64,000 bases of DNA, taken from positions 3,005,258 to 3,069,257 of the forward strand of contig NZ_OY782578.1 of assembly GCF_963677945.1 (NCBI RefSeq), read 5' to 3'. This stretch comes from an uncultured Bacteroides sp. (lineage in GTDB: Bacteria; Bacteroidota; Bacteroidia; Bacteroidales; Bacteroidaceae). A program made the position numbers and the translations under genes. Under the pieces are notes generated by a model. It saw nothing but the letters and a program-made list of their open reading frames with translations. It was not told where the DNA came from and did no database searches. This document shows, piece by piece, positions 42,671-52,404 of this stretch (positions within the stretch are counted from its first letter, which is position 1; every line of letters begins with the position of its first letter).

Positions 42671-44008
42671 ATGAAATCATTACGTCTTATTATATCCTTG
42701 CTTTTCATGGCCCTGGTTTATTCCTGTCAGAACGATGATTTAGATTTGAATACAACTTCAGATAATTCGCTCGGGGTAACAACCAAAGGTCTGAATAATG
42801 GGGTTAAGATTGCTATTTTGTCAGACACCCATGTAATGGATCCGTCACTCCTGATAAAAGATGGAACAGCTTTTCAGGTTTACCTGGCTAAAGATCCTAA
42901 ACTATTGGAATTCAGTTCCGAAATACTGCAGGCAGCTATTAAAAAGATTATTTCACAAAAACCTGATTTAGTATTAATTTGCGGTGATTTGACTAAAGAT
43001 GGCGAAAGGATAAGTCATGAAGAGGTAGCCAGAATTCTAAGGCAATTAACTTTAAATGGAATTAAAGTTGTAATAACTCCGGGAAACCACGATGTGAACA
43101 ATCCCGAAGCCGCGCGATATAATAAAGATAAATCATTCAGCGTACCGACTATTAAGGCTGATAAGATTCAATCTATTTACGCTCATTTTGGCTATAAAGA
43201 TGCAATTGCCAGAGATCCTAACTCATTAAGTTACGTTAGTGAACCTATTCAAGGACTTCGGATAATAGCAATCGATGCAAATAAGTATTACGAAAACACT
43301 ACCACAAGTATAGGTAGCGGCGTTATTAAGTCAGCAACAATGACCTGGATAAAGGAACAGCTGACTGATGCCATAGACAAAGGAAAGTCTGTTATTGGAA
43401 TGATGCATCATGGTTTAGTAGAACATTATCAAGGTCAACAACTTATTGATCCTGGTTATGTAATTGATAACTGGACAACTGATGTTAATGAACTAATGAA
43501 TGCCGGACTGAAGATTATCTTTACCGGGCACTATCATGCCAATGATATTACAAAGAAGAGTAATGGCACGAATTTTATCTTTGATGTAGAGACCGGTTCA
43601 ACTGTTTCTTATCCGTTTACTTACCGTATGCTTACCATTACAGGTAATAATTATAGCTTTGCTCCGCAAACTATTACCGACTATATGGAGCCAGGATTCA
43701 CTGATTATGCAAATGCATTCTTTTCAAGTTATATACAGGCATATTTCCGTAATCTGCTAATCCTTAAAGGAGTTCCGAGTACTCCACCTTACGATTTTGC
43801 TTTCGCCTTTTCACCTTATTTCAGAGATGCAGCAAAAGCTCACTTTGCAGGCGATGAAGTTTTGTTTCCAAGCATATTGTATCAGTATTCTGAGATAAGT
43901 GCTGTAAGTCCTGATTTAGCTAATGTTTGGTATTCTCTTTGGACAGATCTAGGTATTGCTGATAATACTATCAGTATTAACATGGAAACCGGAGAAACTA
44001 CTCCATAA
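42671..44008 (+). CDS. Metallophosphoesterase lipoprotein
   Basis: Calcineurin-like phosphoesterase of 445 residues. A lipobox (LVYSCQND, Cys about 19) predicts a lipid-anchored periplasmic or surface protein. Metal-binding motifs are in order: LSDTHVMD (about 51-58), CGDLTKDGE (about 98), TPGNHDVNNPE (about 136), MMHHG (about 246) and FTGHYHAND (about 286). The C-terminal 130 residues have no motif I know. The substrate could be a nucleotide, phosphodiester or phospholipid head group. It diverges from the pectinesterase gene and is followed by a terminator. Confidence 0.9.
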   Translation: MKSLRLIISLLFMALVYSCQNDDLDLNTTSDNSLGVTTKGLNNGVKIAILSDTHVMDPSLLIKDGTAFQVYLAKDPKLLEFSSEILQAAIKKIISQKPDLVLICGDLTKDGERISHEEVARILRQLTLNGIKVVITPGNHDVNNPEAARYNKDKSFSVPTIKADKIQSIYAHFGYKDAIARDPNSLSYVSEPIQGLRIIAIDANKYYENTTTSIGSGVIKSATMTWIKEQLTDAIDKGKSVIGMMHHGLVEHYQGQQLIDPGYVIDNWTTDVNELMNAGLKIIFTGHYHANDITKKSNGTNFIFDVETGSTVSYPFTYRMLTITGNNYSFAPQTITDYMEPGFTDYANAFFSSYIQAYFRNLLILKGVPSTPPYDFAFAFSPYFRDAAKAHFAGDEVLFPSILYQYSEISAVSPDLANVWYSLWTDLGIADNTISINMETGETTP

Positions 44009-44038
44009 TGCAGAATTGCATTGGTTACTAAATAAACA

Positions 44039-44070
44039 AAAGCCGATTTTAGATAAAACCGGCTTTATTT
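44039..44070. terminator. Shared terminator between the phosphoesterase and copA
   Basis: AAAGCCG (44039-44045) pairs with CGGCTTT (44060-44066), plus an inner TTTT/AAAA stem. It is followed by T-rich sequence on plus and preceded by A-rich sequence, so it may work both ways. Confidence 0.78.
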
Positions 44071-44100
44071 ATTTAAGTGTATCTATACAACTTACGAAGA

Positions 44101-46341
44101 TCAGAATCTCATCACAAATTTACCATAAAATATAGTATAGAGCATAACAGATACAGAACTAAATGCCATGGCTGCGCTTGCAATCATAGGATTTAGAAGC
44201 AAACCATTAAGCGGAAAGAGCAATCCTGCTGCAATAGGTATGCCTATCAGATTATAGATGAATGCCCAGAAAAGGTTTTGATGAATAAGCTTCACTGTTT
44301 GTCTGGACAGCTTAAATGCTTTTGACAATAGCTGTAGATCAGAGGTCATTAACGTAATCATTGCCACATCCATAGCAATATCCGTACCTTTTCCCATGGC
44401 AATACTTACATCTGCACGTGCCAGTGCCTGAGAATCATTGATTCCGTCGCCAACCATTGCTACTACACTTCCCTCGTTCTGGAGTTCTTTCACAAAGTCT
44501 TCTTTATCACTTGGCAATGCTTCGGCTTTGTAATGTCCGATGCCTAGTTCCGATGCTACAGAAGAGGCTGTGGCTTCTCCGTCGCCAGTAAGCATGCAGA
44601 CTCTTATTCCCAAATTACGCAGCATCTTAACCGCTTCTTTTGATGAGGGTTTTACCTTATCGCTGATTGCAATGACCGATAAAAGGCTCTTATTTTGCCC
44701 AAAGAAAACAATACTTTTTCCTTCGCTCTGAGATTTTTCTATCATACCTTTCAAATAGACAGATACTACAGCTCCAAAGTCATTTAATAATCTCTGGTTT
44801 CCAGCCCAGTATGTTTCGCCCTGATAAACCACTTTTATTCCTTTACCGGTAATGCTTTCGAAAGATGATAAAGCTGTTGGTGTAATGCCTTGTGACTGAA
44901 GTTCGTTCACAATAGCATCTGCCAATGGATGTTCCGACTTTAACTCGGCAGCCAGAAGAATTTCCTTAGCTTGAGATTCTTCTCCATTTTCCCAAAACCA
45001 CTGAGAAACCGTAGGATGTCCTTCGGTTAATGTTCCAGTTTTATCCAATACTACCGTGTTTACCTTTCTCATCTGCTCCAATGCCAGAGCGTCTTTAATA
45101 AGAATATGGTTGGAGGCGCCTTTACCTATGCCCACCATAAGTGCCGTTGGAGTAGCAAGTCCAAGCGCACATGGGCATGCAATTACAAGTACCGATACTG
45201 CCGATAACAATGCGTAAGAGAACATATTTATTCCTCCGAGAAGCATCCATACAATGAACGTTATAACAGACAAGCCAAGCACTACAGGGACAAATATTCC
45301 GGTAATACGATCGACAATCTTTTGCACCGGAGCCTTACTTCCCTGGGCTTCTTGTACCATTCTGATTATATTAGCCAGCAGAGTTTCTTTTCCCACTTTA
45401 GAGGTTTTCATCACAAATGCACCCTTCTGATTAATTGTTCCTGCCAGAACCATATCGCCAACATTCTTCTCTGCGGCAACAGGTTCTCCGGTAATCATGC
45501 TTTCGTCCACAAAAGAACTGCCTTCACTAACGGTTCCATCAACAGGTATTTTCTCTCCTGGGTGAACACTTACCAGGTCATTTACCTGCAATTGAGAAAT
45601 AAGCAATGTTTCTTCTTTACCATCCCTTATTACCGAAGCAGTCTTCGGCTGTAATCCCATGAGCTTCCTGATAGCCGATGAGGTATTTCCCTTAGCTCTT
45701 TCTTCCAGAAGCTTACCTAGAAGCACAAATGCAATGATAACCGTTGCAGCTTCGTAATATACATGAGCATCCAACCCTCTCGAAGTCCAGAACTCCGGAT
45801 AAAAAGTGTTGAACACACTGAACGAAAAAGCGATGGAAGTACTTAGTGCTACCAGCGTATCCATATTGCTTCGACCAATTTTTAGCTGTTTCCAGGCATT
45901 TATATAAAAGGAGTTACCAAACAATAAAAGAACCGGCAGGGACAGAATCAGCATTATTTCATGCGCATACGGCATGTGCATAAACACCATTGAGATTAGC
46001 ATCATTGGAATTGCAAAAACCCATGCCCCAATTGTCTTTATCTTTAATTTATTGTACCTTTTTCTTTGCTCCTCTTCCTGCAATTCCAAGGCATTATCTT
46101 CCTCAATAATCAGATCGTACCCCGCCTCTTGTATTGCTTTCTGTAAAGACTCGGGCGATAAGACTAAGCGGTCGAATTCAATGGAAAGGGTATTTGCAGC
46201 AAGATTAACTGCTCCTTTCTCAACTCCGGGAAGGCCATTAACAGTCTTCTCAACGTTGCTTGCACAACCTGCACAATGCATATTTAGTACAGGATATGTT
46301 TTATTTTCTATCTTCTTCATAAGTAAATTGTCATTATTCAA
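44101..46341 (-). CDS. copA: Copper-exporting P1B-type ATPase
   Basis: Inner-membrane Cu(I) exporter of 746 residues with one N-terminal metal-binding domain (C23 and C26 in HCAGC). The CPC metal site is at 389-391 (IACPCALG), phosphorylated Asp D433 in DKTGTLTEG, the TGE actuator motif in MITGEP (282-287), and the SEHPLAD His-Pro at 471-472. Eight membrane segments are expected. An internal ATG at 46320 ([12 protein letters not shown]) is an alternative start. Upstream are a promoter flanked by inverted operator arms, then array C and a Cys-rich secreted protein gene, all pointing to metal-responsive control. Confidence 0.94.
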   Translation of the reverse strand: MNNDNLLMKKIENKTYPVLNMHCAGCASNVEKTVNGLPGVEKGAVNLAANTLSIEFDRLVLSPESLQKAIQEAGYDLIIEEDNALELQEEEQRKRYNKLKIKTIGAWVFAIPMMLISMVFMHMPYAHEIMLILSLPVLLLFGNSFYINAWKQLKIGRSNMDTLVALSTSIAFSFSVFNTFYPEFWTSRGLDAHVYYEAATVIIAFVLLGKLLEERAKGNTSSAIRKLMGLQPKTASVIRDGKEETLLISQLQVNDLVSVHPGEKIPVDGTVSEGSSFVDESMITGEPVAAEKNVGDMVLAGTINQKGAFVMKTSKVGKETLLANIIRMVQEAQGSKAPVQKIVDRITGIFVPVVLGLSVITFIVWMLLGGINMFSYALLSAVSVLVIACPCALGLATPTALMVGIGKGASNHILIKDALALEQMRKVNTVVLDKTGTLTEGHPTVSQWFWENGEESQAKEILLAAELKSEHPLADAIVNELQSQGITPTALSSFESITGKGIKVVYQGETYWAGNQRLLNDFGAVVSVYLKGMIEKSQSEGKSIVFFGQNKSLLSVIAISDKVKPSSKEAVKMLRNLGIRVCMLTGDGEATASSVASELGIGHYKAEALPSDKEDFVKELQNEGSVVAMVGDGINDSQALARADVSIAMGKGTDIAMDVAMITLMTSDLQLLSKAFKLSRQTVKLIHQNLFWAFIYNLIGIPIAAGLLFPLNGLLLNPMIASAAMAFSSVSVMLYTIFYGKFVMRF

Positions 46342-46389
46342 TTTTGTTCGATAAGCATTATTTGGCTACTCAGTATATTGCAACACGGA

Positions 46390-46455
46390 ATAACCTGATA
46401 TGCCTATTCGATTAACTACAAATATAACGTAACATTAATAAATTTATCAGGTTAT
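46390..46455. promoter_or_regulatory. copA promoter flanked by inverted operator arms
   Basis: The minus-strand -7 box TATATTTG lies at 46426-46419. ATAACCTGATA (46390-46400) and TATCAGGTTAT (46445-46455) are perfect 11-bp inverted arms placed on either side: one around the -33 position and one about 15-25 nt after the start. A third partial copy, ATAACCTGA, lies at 46576-46584. This looks like an operator for a copper or other metal sensor; the protein is not encoded in the window. Confidence 0.68.
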
Positions 46456-46468
46456 CTGCTAATTTCAA

Positions 46469-46540
46469 TGTACAGTATTCAAAGAAAAGGTGTACACCTT
46501 CTTATAATTTACTCTACACTATACATTAGAAAGATGTACT
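46469..46540. repeat. Array C: four TGTACA/TCTACA boxes at exact 22-bp spacing
   Basis: Boxes are TGTACA (46469), TGTACA (46491), TCTACA (46513) and TGTACT (46535), each 22 bp apart. The second box is the core of the perfect palindrome AAGGTGTACACCTT (46487-46500), identical to the one in array B at 16182-16195. It is followed by TTTACTCTACA in both arrays. Both sit upstream of a minus-strand gene in the same relative orientation. Confidence 0.82.
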
Positions 46541-46596
46541 GCATTATTAGAATGCTTAAGGAAGTAATCCCTAAGATAACCTGAAGAAACCGGATA

Positions 46597-47040
46597 CTAA
46601 ATAAGAAGAGTTGAATAAAGGTTGAGATAAAACCTTGAAGAGAAAGCACCTGGTGGGTCGGCTTTCAAGTTTATTTCATGAATTGCTGTAGGCAAATCAT
46701 TGTAACACAAAAGAGAGTGCTGGGATAGTATAGCATAAGCAGGCATATGAAACACCAAACAAGGCACATCTTTCTGCAAATCTACTTTATAAATTACAGT
46801 CTTGCAGCATTTTCCTTTGTTCTGAGATGTACATTTACCGGGCTGTTTATGCTCATTATTCATGCAGCAAGCCTTGTGCCCTGCTTTACCTTTAAGTTCA
46901 TTGCAATGACATTTGCACAAAGATTCTGATGCTGACGCCATGTTATGGGCGCATCTGCAAAATGACATGCTAGCCCCTGCTCCTACATAAACAATTGTAA
47001 GAGAGAGTAAACAAGCTATTATGAACTTCAATCCTTTCAT
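46597..47040 (-). CDS. Cys-rich secreted protein beside copA
   Basis: Protein of 147 residues with an N-terminal signal-like helix (about 5-24) and 13 cysteines. Most fall in a short region: SFCRC, LCKCHCNE, KACCMN, GKCCK, with several His and Lys nearby (about 27-80). DPPGAF lies near the C-terminus. The composition suggests metal binding. It is encoded immediately upstream of copA on the same strand and may trap or hand over copper in the cell envelope. It recalls the small HYC/CC/PP-type proteins seen near metal efflux genes, but I am not sure of family membership. A consensus promoter leaves a leader of only about 5 nt. Confidence 0.75.
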   Translation of the reverse strand: MKGLKFIIACLLSLTIVYVGAGASMSFCRCAHNMASASESLCKCHCNELKGKAGHKACCMNNEHKQPGKCTSQNKGKCCKTVIYKVDLQKDVPCLVFHMPAYAILSQHSLLCYNDLPTAIHEINLKADPPGAFSSRFYLNLYSTLLI

Positions 47041-47048
47041 TATGGCTG

Positions 47049-47080
47049 CAAATATATAAATATTATAGAGATTTTGGCAA
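47049..47080 (-). promoter_or_regulatory. Predicted promoter of the Cys-rich protein gene, near-leaderless
   Basis: On the minus strand, TTG (47080-47078), a 21-nt spacer and TATATTTG (47056-47049) match the Bacteroides consensus. The start codon (47040) lies only 8 nt after the -7 box, so the predicted leader is almost absent. Confidence 0.65.
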
Positions 47081-47121
47081 TTAAATTTCCTTATTTATTA
47101 GCTCTATTCCTTAATAAGTTT

Positions 47122-47129
47122 TATATTTG
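47122..47129 (+). promoter_or_regulatory. Predicted -7 element of the DUF3298 gene
   Basis: TATATTTG is an exact -7 consensus about 48 nt upstream of the ATG at 47178. A -33 box is not clear. Confidence 0.45.
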
Positions 47130-47177
47130 TCGGTGACAAAAGGATAGTTTTACAACCCAATAAACTATAATAGTAAG

Positions 47178-48026
47178 ATGAAAACAAACTTAAAGATAAT
47201 TCTTTCTGCACTTTTATTGACAGGAATATTATTTCCTTCCTGTGGAGGAAAGAAGCAAAAAGAATCTGATAAACTCACAACCGACAGTGTTTTGTTAAAA
47301 GAAACTTCTCATCTATTCGATGATCCTAAAAAACCTGGCGGTTCACTTGATATTAGTTTTGCTTATATTAAAAACGCATCAAACAAAACTTTGCAGGATA
47401 GTATTAATAACAAGCTTCTTTCTGTTTGTTTTGGAAACGAATACGTTGGCCAGGATCCAAAGGTTGCCGTTGCAGCATACAAAATTGCTTATATAAAAGG
47501 ATATAAGAATGATGTGCAACAGTTCTATCTGGAAGACCAAAAGAAGAATTCTGAGGAGGACTTTAATGCCGGATGGTATAATTACAGCAAAGACCTAAAG
47601 AGTAAGTTCACATTCAACCAAGATGGAGTATTGGTTTGTCAGATTGATACTTACGATTATACCGGAGGTGCTCACGGAAGCTATGCATCTATCTTTATCA
47701 ACTTTGACCTGCTAACCGGCAAACAAATTCGTCTTGCCGATCTTTTCAAAGATGGGTACGAAAAAGAGTTAACCAGATTACTGCTTTCAAAACTCGAAAA
47801 ACAGAATAAAGTAACATCAGAAGCCGAGTTGGAAGAGATTGGTTATTTCATCACTGAACCGCTTTCTCCTACAGAAAATTTCTATCTGAATGATGATGGT
47901 TTCACCTTCTATTACAATGTTTATGAGATTGCTCCTTATGTAATGGGGCCTACAAAAATAGAGATTTCATTTTCGGACGTAGAATCTCTGATGAAGGATG
48001 AAAACCCTGCAATCGGACTATATTAG
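47178..48026 (+). CDS. DUF3298/RsiV-like lipoprotein
   Basis: Lipoprotein of 282 residues with a lipobox at FPSCGGK (Cys about 22). An N-terminal DUF4163-like part (about 40-155) precedes the DUF3298 motif YDYTGGAHGSYASIFINFDLLTGK (about 157-180), then RLADLFKDGYEKELTRLL. The C-terminal LSPTENFYLNDDGFTFYYNVYEIAPY is also typical. In Bacillus, RsiV with this domain is a lysozyme-sensing anti-sigma factor. Here there is no cytoplasmic or membrane-spanning part, so it is only a related envelope protein. It may bind a cell-wall ligand or inhibitor. Confidence 0.85.
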   Translation: MKTNLKIILSALLLTGILFPSCGGKKQKESDKLTTDSVLLKETSHLFDDPKKPGGSLDISFAYIKNASNKTLQDSINNKLLSVCFGNEYVGQDPKVAVAAYKIAYIKGYKNDVQQFYLEDQKKNSEEDFNAGWYNYSKDLKSKFTFNQDGVLVCQIDTYDYTGGAHGSYASIFINFDLLTGKQIRLADLFKDGYEKELTRLLLSKLEKQNKVTSEAELEEIGYFITEPLSPTENFYLNDDGFTFYYNVYEIAPYVMGPTKIEISFSDVESLMKDENPAIGLY

Positions 48027-48064
48027 CATTATAAATTACGAATAATAAATACGAACTAAAGACA

Positions 48065-48688
48065 ATGGAGATTATTCTTAAATATTTCCCCAACCTAACC
48101 GAAGAGCAGCACCGTCAGTTTGCAGCTCTTTATGATTTATATATAGACTGGAATGCCAAAATAAATGTGATTTCCAGAAAAGATATCGAAAACCTGTACG
48201 AGCATCACGTGCTCCACTCTCTTGCTATTGCAAAGGTTATCGATTTCAAGCCCGGAACTTCAATAATGGATCTCGGTACCGGAGGAGGTTTCCCTGGAAT
48301 ACCGCTGGCTATTCTTTTTCCGGATACAAAGTTTCACCTTGTAGACAGTATCGGAAAGAAAGTGAGAGTGGCAACAGAGGTGGCAAATGCCATAGGACTG
48401 ATGAATGTAACCTTCCGTCATGCCCGTGCACAGGAAGAAAAACAATTGTTCGACTTTGTAGTTAGCCGTGCCGTTATGCCTCTTTCTGATTTAATTGATA
48501 TTATTAAGAAGAATATTTCAAAGAAACAAATCAATGCGTTGCCGAACGGCCTTATTTGTTTAAAAGGTGGCGAACTTCAACACGAAACATTGCCATTTAA
48601 AAATAAAACAGTTATTAATAGCATCAGCGACTACTTTGAGGAAGAATTTTTCGAAACAAAGAAGGTTGTTTATGTTCCATTAGTTTAA
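48065..48688 (+). CDS. rsmG: 16S rRNA m7G527 methyltransferase
   Basis: SAM-dependent methyltransferase of 207 residues acting on G527 of 16S rRNA. It is family-sized. The SAM-binding motif MDLGTGGGFPGIPLAI lies at about 70-85, with LVDSIGKKVRVATEVA (about 93-108) and FVVSRAVMPL (about 138-147). NVISRKDIENLYEHHVLHSLAI is the usual N-terminal motif. It is followed after 12 bp by the MBL hydrolase gene, so both are probably co-transcribed. Confidence 0.96.
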   Translation: MEIILKYFPNLTEEQHRQFAALYDLYIDWNAKINVISRKDIENLYEHHVLHSLAIAKVIDFKPGTSIMDLGTGGGFPGIPLAILFPDTKFHLVDSIGKKVRVATEVANAIGLMNVTFRHARAQEEKQLFDFVVSRAVMPLSDLIDIIKKNISKKQINALPNGLICLKGGELQHETLPFKNKTVINSISDYFEEEFFETKKVVYVPLV

Positions 48689-48700
48689 GAATATATTTTT

Positions 48701-49339
48701 ATGAAGATAAAGAAATTTGAATTCAATATGTTTCCCGTGAACTGTTACGTTCTGAGTGATGACAACAACGAAGCAGTTGTTATTGACCCGGGATGCTTCT
48801 ACGAAGAAGAAAAAATGGCTCTGAAAAAATATATCGACAGTAATGGACTCACAATAAAGCATCTTCTGAATACTCATTTGCATTTGGATCATATATTCGG
48901 CAATCCTTTTATGCTAAAGGAATATGGAATTAAAGCGGAAGCAAACAAAGCGGACGAGTTCTGGCTTGAACAAGCACCTAAGCAATCACGCATGTTTGGC
49001 TTCGAGCTTAAGGAAGAGCCGGTGCCACTTGGTAAATACATTTGCGATGGCGACATTATTTCATTTGGTAGCTTAACTCTGGAAGCCATTCATGTTCCGG
49101 GCCATTCACCCGGTAGTTTGGTTTACTACTGCAAACAGGAAAACTGTATGTTCTCCGGTGATGTATTGTTCCAGGGAAGCATAGGGCGTGCCGATCTTGC
49201 ACGAGGTAACTTCGACGAATTGCTGGAAAACATTTGTAGTCGTCTCTTTGTTTTGCCAAATGATACAGTTGTTTATCCCGGTCACGGAGCTCCTACAACA
49301 ATAGGAATTGAGAAAACCGAGAATCCTTTTTTCAGATAG
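48701..49339 (+). CDS. MBL-fold metallo-hydrolase, glyoxalase II-like
   Basis: Cytoplasmic metallo-beta-lactamase-fold hydrolase of 212 residues. The zinc motif HLHLDH (about 61-66) has Leu where glyoxalase II has Thr/Ser-x-His-x-Asp-His spacing. HVPGHSPGS (about 131), FSGDVLF (about 151) and YPGHGAPT (about 191) complete the metal ligands. It is short for true glyoxalase II and lacks the C-terminal substrate domain. It could hydrolyse a thioester such as S-lactoyl-thiol, but the substrate is not settled. It lies between rsmG and gcvP on the same strand. Confidence 0.9.
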   Translation: MKIKKFEFNMFPVNCYVLSDDNNEAVVIDPGCFYEEEKMALKKYIDSNGLTIKHLLNTHLHLDHIFGNPFMLKEYGIKAEANKADEFWLEQAPKQSRMFGFELKEEPVPLGKYICDGDIISFGSLTLEAIHVPGHSPGSLVYYCKQENCMFSGDVLFQGSIGRADLARGNFDELLENICSRLFVLPNDTVVYPGHGAPTTIGIEKTENPFFR

Positions 49340-49383
49340 GTAAAGAACCAAAATATAACTATACTTAAGAAAAATATAATACT

Positions 49384-52233
49384 ATGAAAACAGATCTATT
49401 ATCTAGCCGACATATCGGCATTGAAGAGAAAGATATGGAACACATGCTCAATACCATTGGTGTAAAAAGCCTGGATGAACTGATTAACCAAACAATTCCT
49501 TCAAATATTCGCTTGAAGAAGCAAGTAAGTCTTCCTGCTCCGATGACGGAACGTCTTTTTACAGAACACATCTGCAGACTAGGAGCTAAGAATAAGATTT
49601 TTACTACTTATATCGGTATGGGGTGGTATGATACTATTACTCCTGCCGTTATTCAACGTAATGTACTTGAGAATCCTGTTTGGTATACTTCCTATACGCC
49701 TTATCAATCAGAAGTATCGCAAGGACGCCTGGAAGCTTTAATGAATTTCCAGACCGTTATTTCCGATTTAACAGCTATGCCATTGGCAAACTGTTCATTG
49801 CTCGACGAGGCAACGGCTGCCGCAGAAGCTGCAAATATGATGTACGGACTGCGTTCTCGCGAACAGCAAAAGAATGGCGCTAATATTCTTTTTGTTGATG
49901 AAAAGGTTTTTCCGCAGACACTTGCTGTAATTAATACCCGTGCTGTTCCTCAGGGAATAGTTGTGCTCACCGGAGATTATAAGCAATTTGAATTTACGCC
50001 CGATGTATTTGGCTGTATTATTCAATATCCTAATTCAGACGGTAATGTTGAAGACTATCGCGGCTTCACCGAAAAAGCTCATGCTGCGGGATGTAAAGTT
50101 GCCGTAGCTGCCGACATACTAAGTCTGGCACTGCTTGTTCCTCCCGGAGAATGGGGTGCAGATATCGTTTTCGGCTCAACTCAGCGGTTAGGTATCCCAA
50201 TGTATTACGGAGGTCCTTCGGCTGCTTACTTTGCTACTCGCGACGATTTTAAAAGAAGTATGCCGGGACGAATCATTGGCTGGTCGAAAGATAAATATGG
50301 TAAGCTTTGCTACCGCATGGCATTGCAGACACGTGAACAACACATTAAGCGAGAGAAAGCTACTTCCAATATTTGTACTTCTCAGGCTTTGCTTGCAACC
50401 ATGGCCGGATTCTACGCTGTTTACCACGGTGCTGAGGGCTTAAAAAATATTGCCAACCGCATCCATCAGACAACTACCTATATAAACAAAATATTAAAAA
50501 AATTAGGATATAAGCAGCAAAACGAACAATACTTCGACACAATCCGCTTATCACTTACCGATCAGGTTTCAGCCGGTCAGATGCGCACAATCGCTCAAAG
50601 CAAGAAAGTTAACCTGCGCTATTTTGATAATGGAGATGTGGGAATCAGTGTTGACGAAACAACAGATATTCACGATGTTAACGCTCTCCTTACTATTTTC
50701 TCAATAGCTGCGGAAAAAGAGTTTGCGGAAGTAACCTCTATTCCTGAGAATGGCTCACTGAAAGAATCGTTTAAACGTAAAAGTGCATTCCTCACTCATC
50801 CGGTTTTCAATCAGTATCACACCGAGACAGAGATGATGAGATACATCAAGCGTCTCGACAGAAAGGATATCTCATTGGCTCATTCCATGATTTCTCTGGG
50901 ATCTTGCACCATGAAACTAAATGCTGCTGCCGAGTTGTTCCCATTGTCAAATCCTGCATTTTCGGGCATACATCCTTTTGCTCCGGAAGAGCAGGTAGAA
51001 GGCTACAGCGAACTTATCTATAATCTAGGCGAATATCTGAAACAAATTACCGGCTTTGCAGGTGTAAGTTTCCAGCCCAATTCAGGTGCTGCAGGAGAAT
51101 ATACCGGACTTCGTGTTATCCGTACTTATCTTATCAGCAGAGGTAAAGGCAACCGTAGTAAAGTTTTAATTCCGGCATCAGCTCACGGAACCAATCCAGC
51201 ATCTGCAGTTCAGGCGGGATTCACCCCAATTATCTGTGCTTGTGATGAATTTGGTAACGTTGATATGGATGATCTTCGCGCTAAAGCAGAAGAGAATAAA
51301 GACGATCTGGCTGCTTTGATGATTACCTATCCTTCTACTCACGGTATTTTTGAAACTGAGATTAAAGAAATCTGTGCCATTATTCACTCCTACGGTGCAC
51401 AAGTCTACATGGATGGAGCAAATATGAATGCTCAGGTAGGCTTTACCAATCCGGGAACAATTGGTGCAGATGTCTGTCATCTTAACCTACATAAAACATT
51501 TGCCATTCCTCATGGTGGTGGTGGTCCTGGTGTAGGCCCAATTTGCGTGGCTAAACATCTTGTTCCGTTCTTGCCTGAACATCCATTCTTTGGATCTTCT
51601 CAGAATACAGTTTCCTCTGCTCCGTATGGAAGTGCCGGTGTTTTACCAATCACTTACGGGTATATCCGAATGATGGGAATTGAAGGCTTAAAGCAAGCAA
51701 CGGCCATTGCTATTCTAAATGCCAACTATCTGGCTGCTCGTCTGAAAGATACTTATGGCATTGTATATAGAGGTGCCAATGGCTTTGTAGGGCACGAAAT
51801 GATTCTTGAATGCCGTAACATTTCTAACGAGACAGGCATTACAGAAAATGATATTGCCAAACGATTGATGGATTATGGATATCATGCTCCTACTCTATCC
51901 TTCCCTGTTCATGGCACATTAATGGTTGAACCTACAGAAAGCGAAAGTCTTGCTGAACTGGATAACTTTGTAAATGTGATGCTTTCTATCTACAATGAAA
52001 TTCAGGAAGTGAAGGATGACACTGCCGACAAAACTGATAATGTTCTTGTAAATGCTCCTCACCCCGAATATGAAGTGGTGGCTGATAATTGGTCGCACGC
52101 ATATTCTCGTGAAAAGGCTGCATATCCTATTCAGTCTGTACGCGATAATAAGTTCTGGTTAAACGTAGCCCGTGTGGACAATACTCTGGGAGATCGTAAA
52201 TTACTCACTACTCGATATGAAACATTTGAGTAG
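49384..52233 (+). CDS. gcvP: Glycine dehydrogenase (P-protein), full-length fused form
   Basis: PLP-dependent decarboxylase of the glycine cleavage system, 949 residues, the single-chain form instead of the split GcvPA/GcvPB. RHIGIEEKDMEHML at the N-terminus and SYTPYQSEVSQGRLEAL (about 100-116) are P-protein signatures. K704 in HLNLHKTFAIPHGGGG is the PLP lysine, followed by the glycine-rich GGGGPGVGPI. It works with GcvH (lipoylated, a likely LipB target), GcvT and Lpd, none of which is in the window. A strong terminator follows. Confidence 0.97.
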   Translation: MKTDLLSSRHIGIEEKDMEHMLNTIGVKSLDELINQTIPSNIRLKKQVSLPAPMTERLFTEHICRLGAKNKIFTTYIGMGWYDTITPAVIQRNVLENPVWYTSYTPYQSEVSQGRLEALMNFQTVISDLTAMPLANCSLLDEATAAAEAANMMYGLRSREQQKNGANILFVDEKVFPQTLAVINTRAVPQGIVVLTGDYKQFEFTPDVFGCIIQYPNSDGNVEDYRGFTEKAHAAGCKVAVAADILSLALLVPPGEWGADIVFGSTQRLGIPMYYGGPSAAYFATRDDFKRSMPGRIIGWSKDKYGKLCYRMALQTREQHIKREKATSNICTSQALLATMAGFYAVYHGAEGLKNIANRIHQTTTYINKILKKLGYKQQNEQYFDTIRLSLTDQVSAGQMRTIAQSKKVNLRYFDNGDVGISVDETTDIHDVNALLTIFSIAAEKEFAEVTSIPENGSLKESFKRKSAFLTHPVFNQYHTETEMMRYIKRLDRKDISLAHSMISLGSCTMKLNAAAELFPLSNPAFSGIHPFAPEEQVEGYSELIYNLGEYLKQITGFAGVSFQPNSGAAGEYTGLRVIRTYLISRGKGNRSKVLIPASAHGTNPASAVQAGFTPIICACDEFGNVDMDDLRAKAEENKDDLAALMITYPSTHGIFETEIKEICAIIHSYGAQVYMDGANMNAQVGFTNPGTIGADVCHLNLHKTFAIPHGGGGPGVGPICVAKHLVPFLPEHPFFGSSQNTVSSAPYGSAGVLPITYGYIRMMGIEGLKQATAIAILNANYLAARLKDTYGIVYRGANGFVGHEMILECRNISNETGITENDIAKRLMDYGYHAPTLSFPVHGTLMVEPTESESLAELDNFVNVMLSIYNEIQEVKDDTADKTDNVLVNAPHPEYEVVADNWSHAYSREKAAYPIQSVRDNKFWLNVARVDNTLGDRKLLTTRYETFE

Positions 52234-52255
52234 ATAACTTAATCAAAAAATAGAA

Positions 52256-52293
52256 AGAGGATAGCAGATTGTGGTTTGCTATCCTCTCTTTTT
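52256..52293 (+). terminator. Terminator of gcvP
   Basis: AGAGGATAGCA (52256-52266) pairs perfectly over 11 bp with TGCTATCCTCT (52277-52287), followed by TTTTTT. Confidence 0.92.
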
Positions 52294-52404
52294 TACTATT
52301 TTGCTTTATGCTAACTTACATAAAAATCTCGATTAATAAGCGCGTAAAATAAAAATAGGTCTCTTATTTATTGCAGAAATATATTTAAAAATGTCTTATA
52401 TAAA

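Noticed and set aside
45974-46354. 126-codon plus-strand frame
   Set aside because: It is antisense to the metal-binding and first membrane segments of copA.
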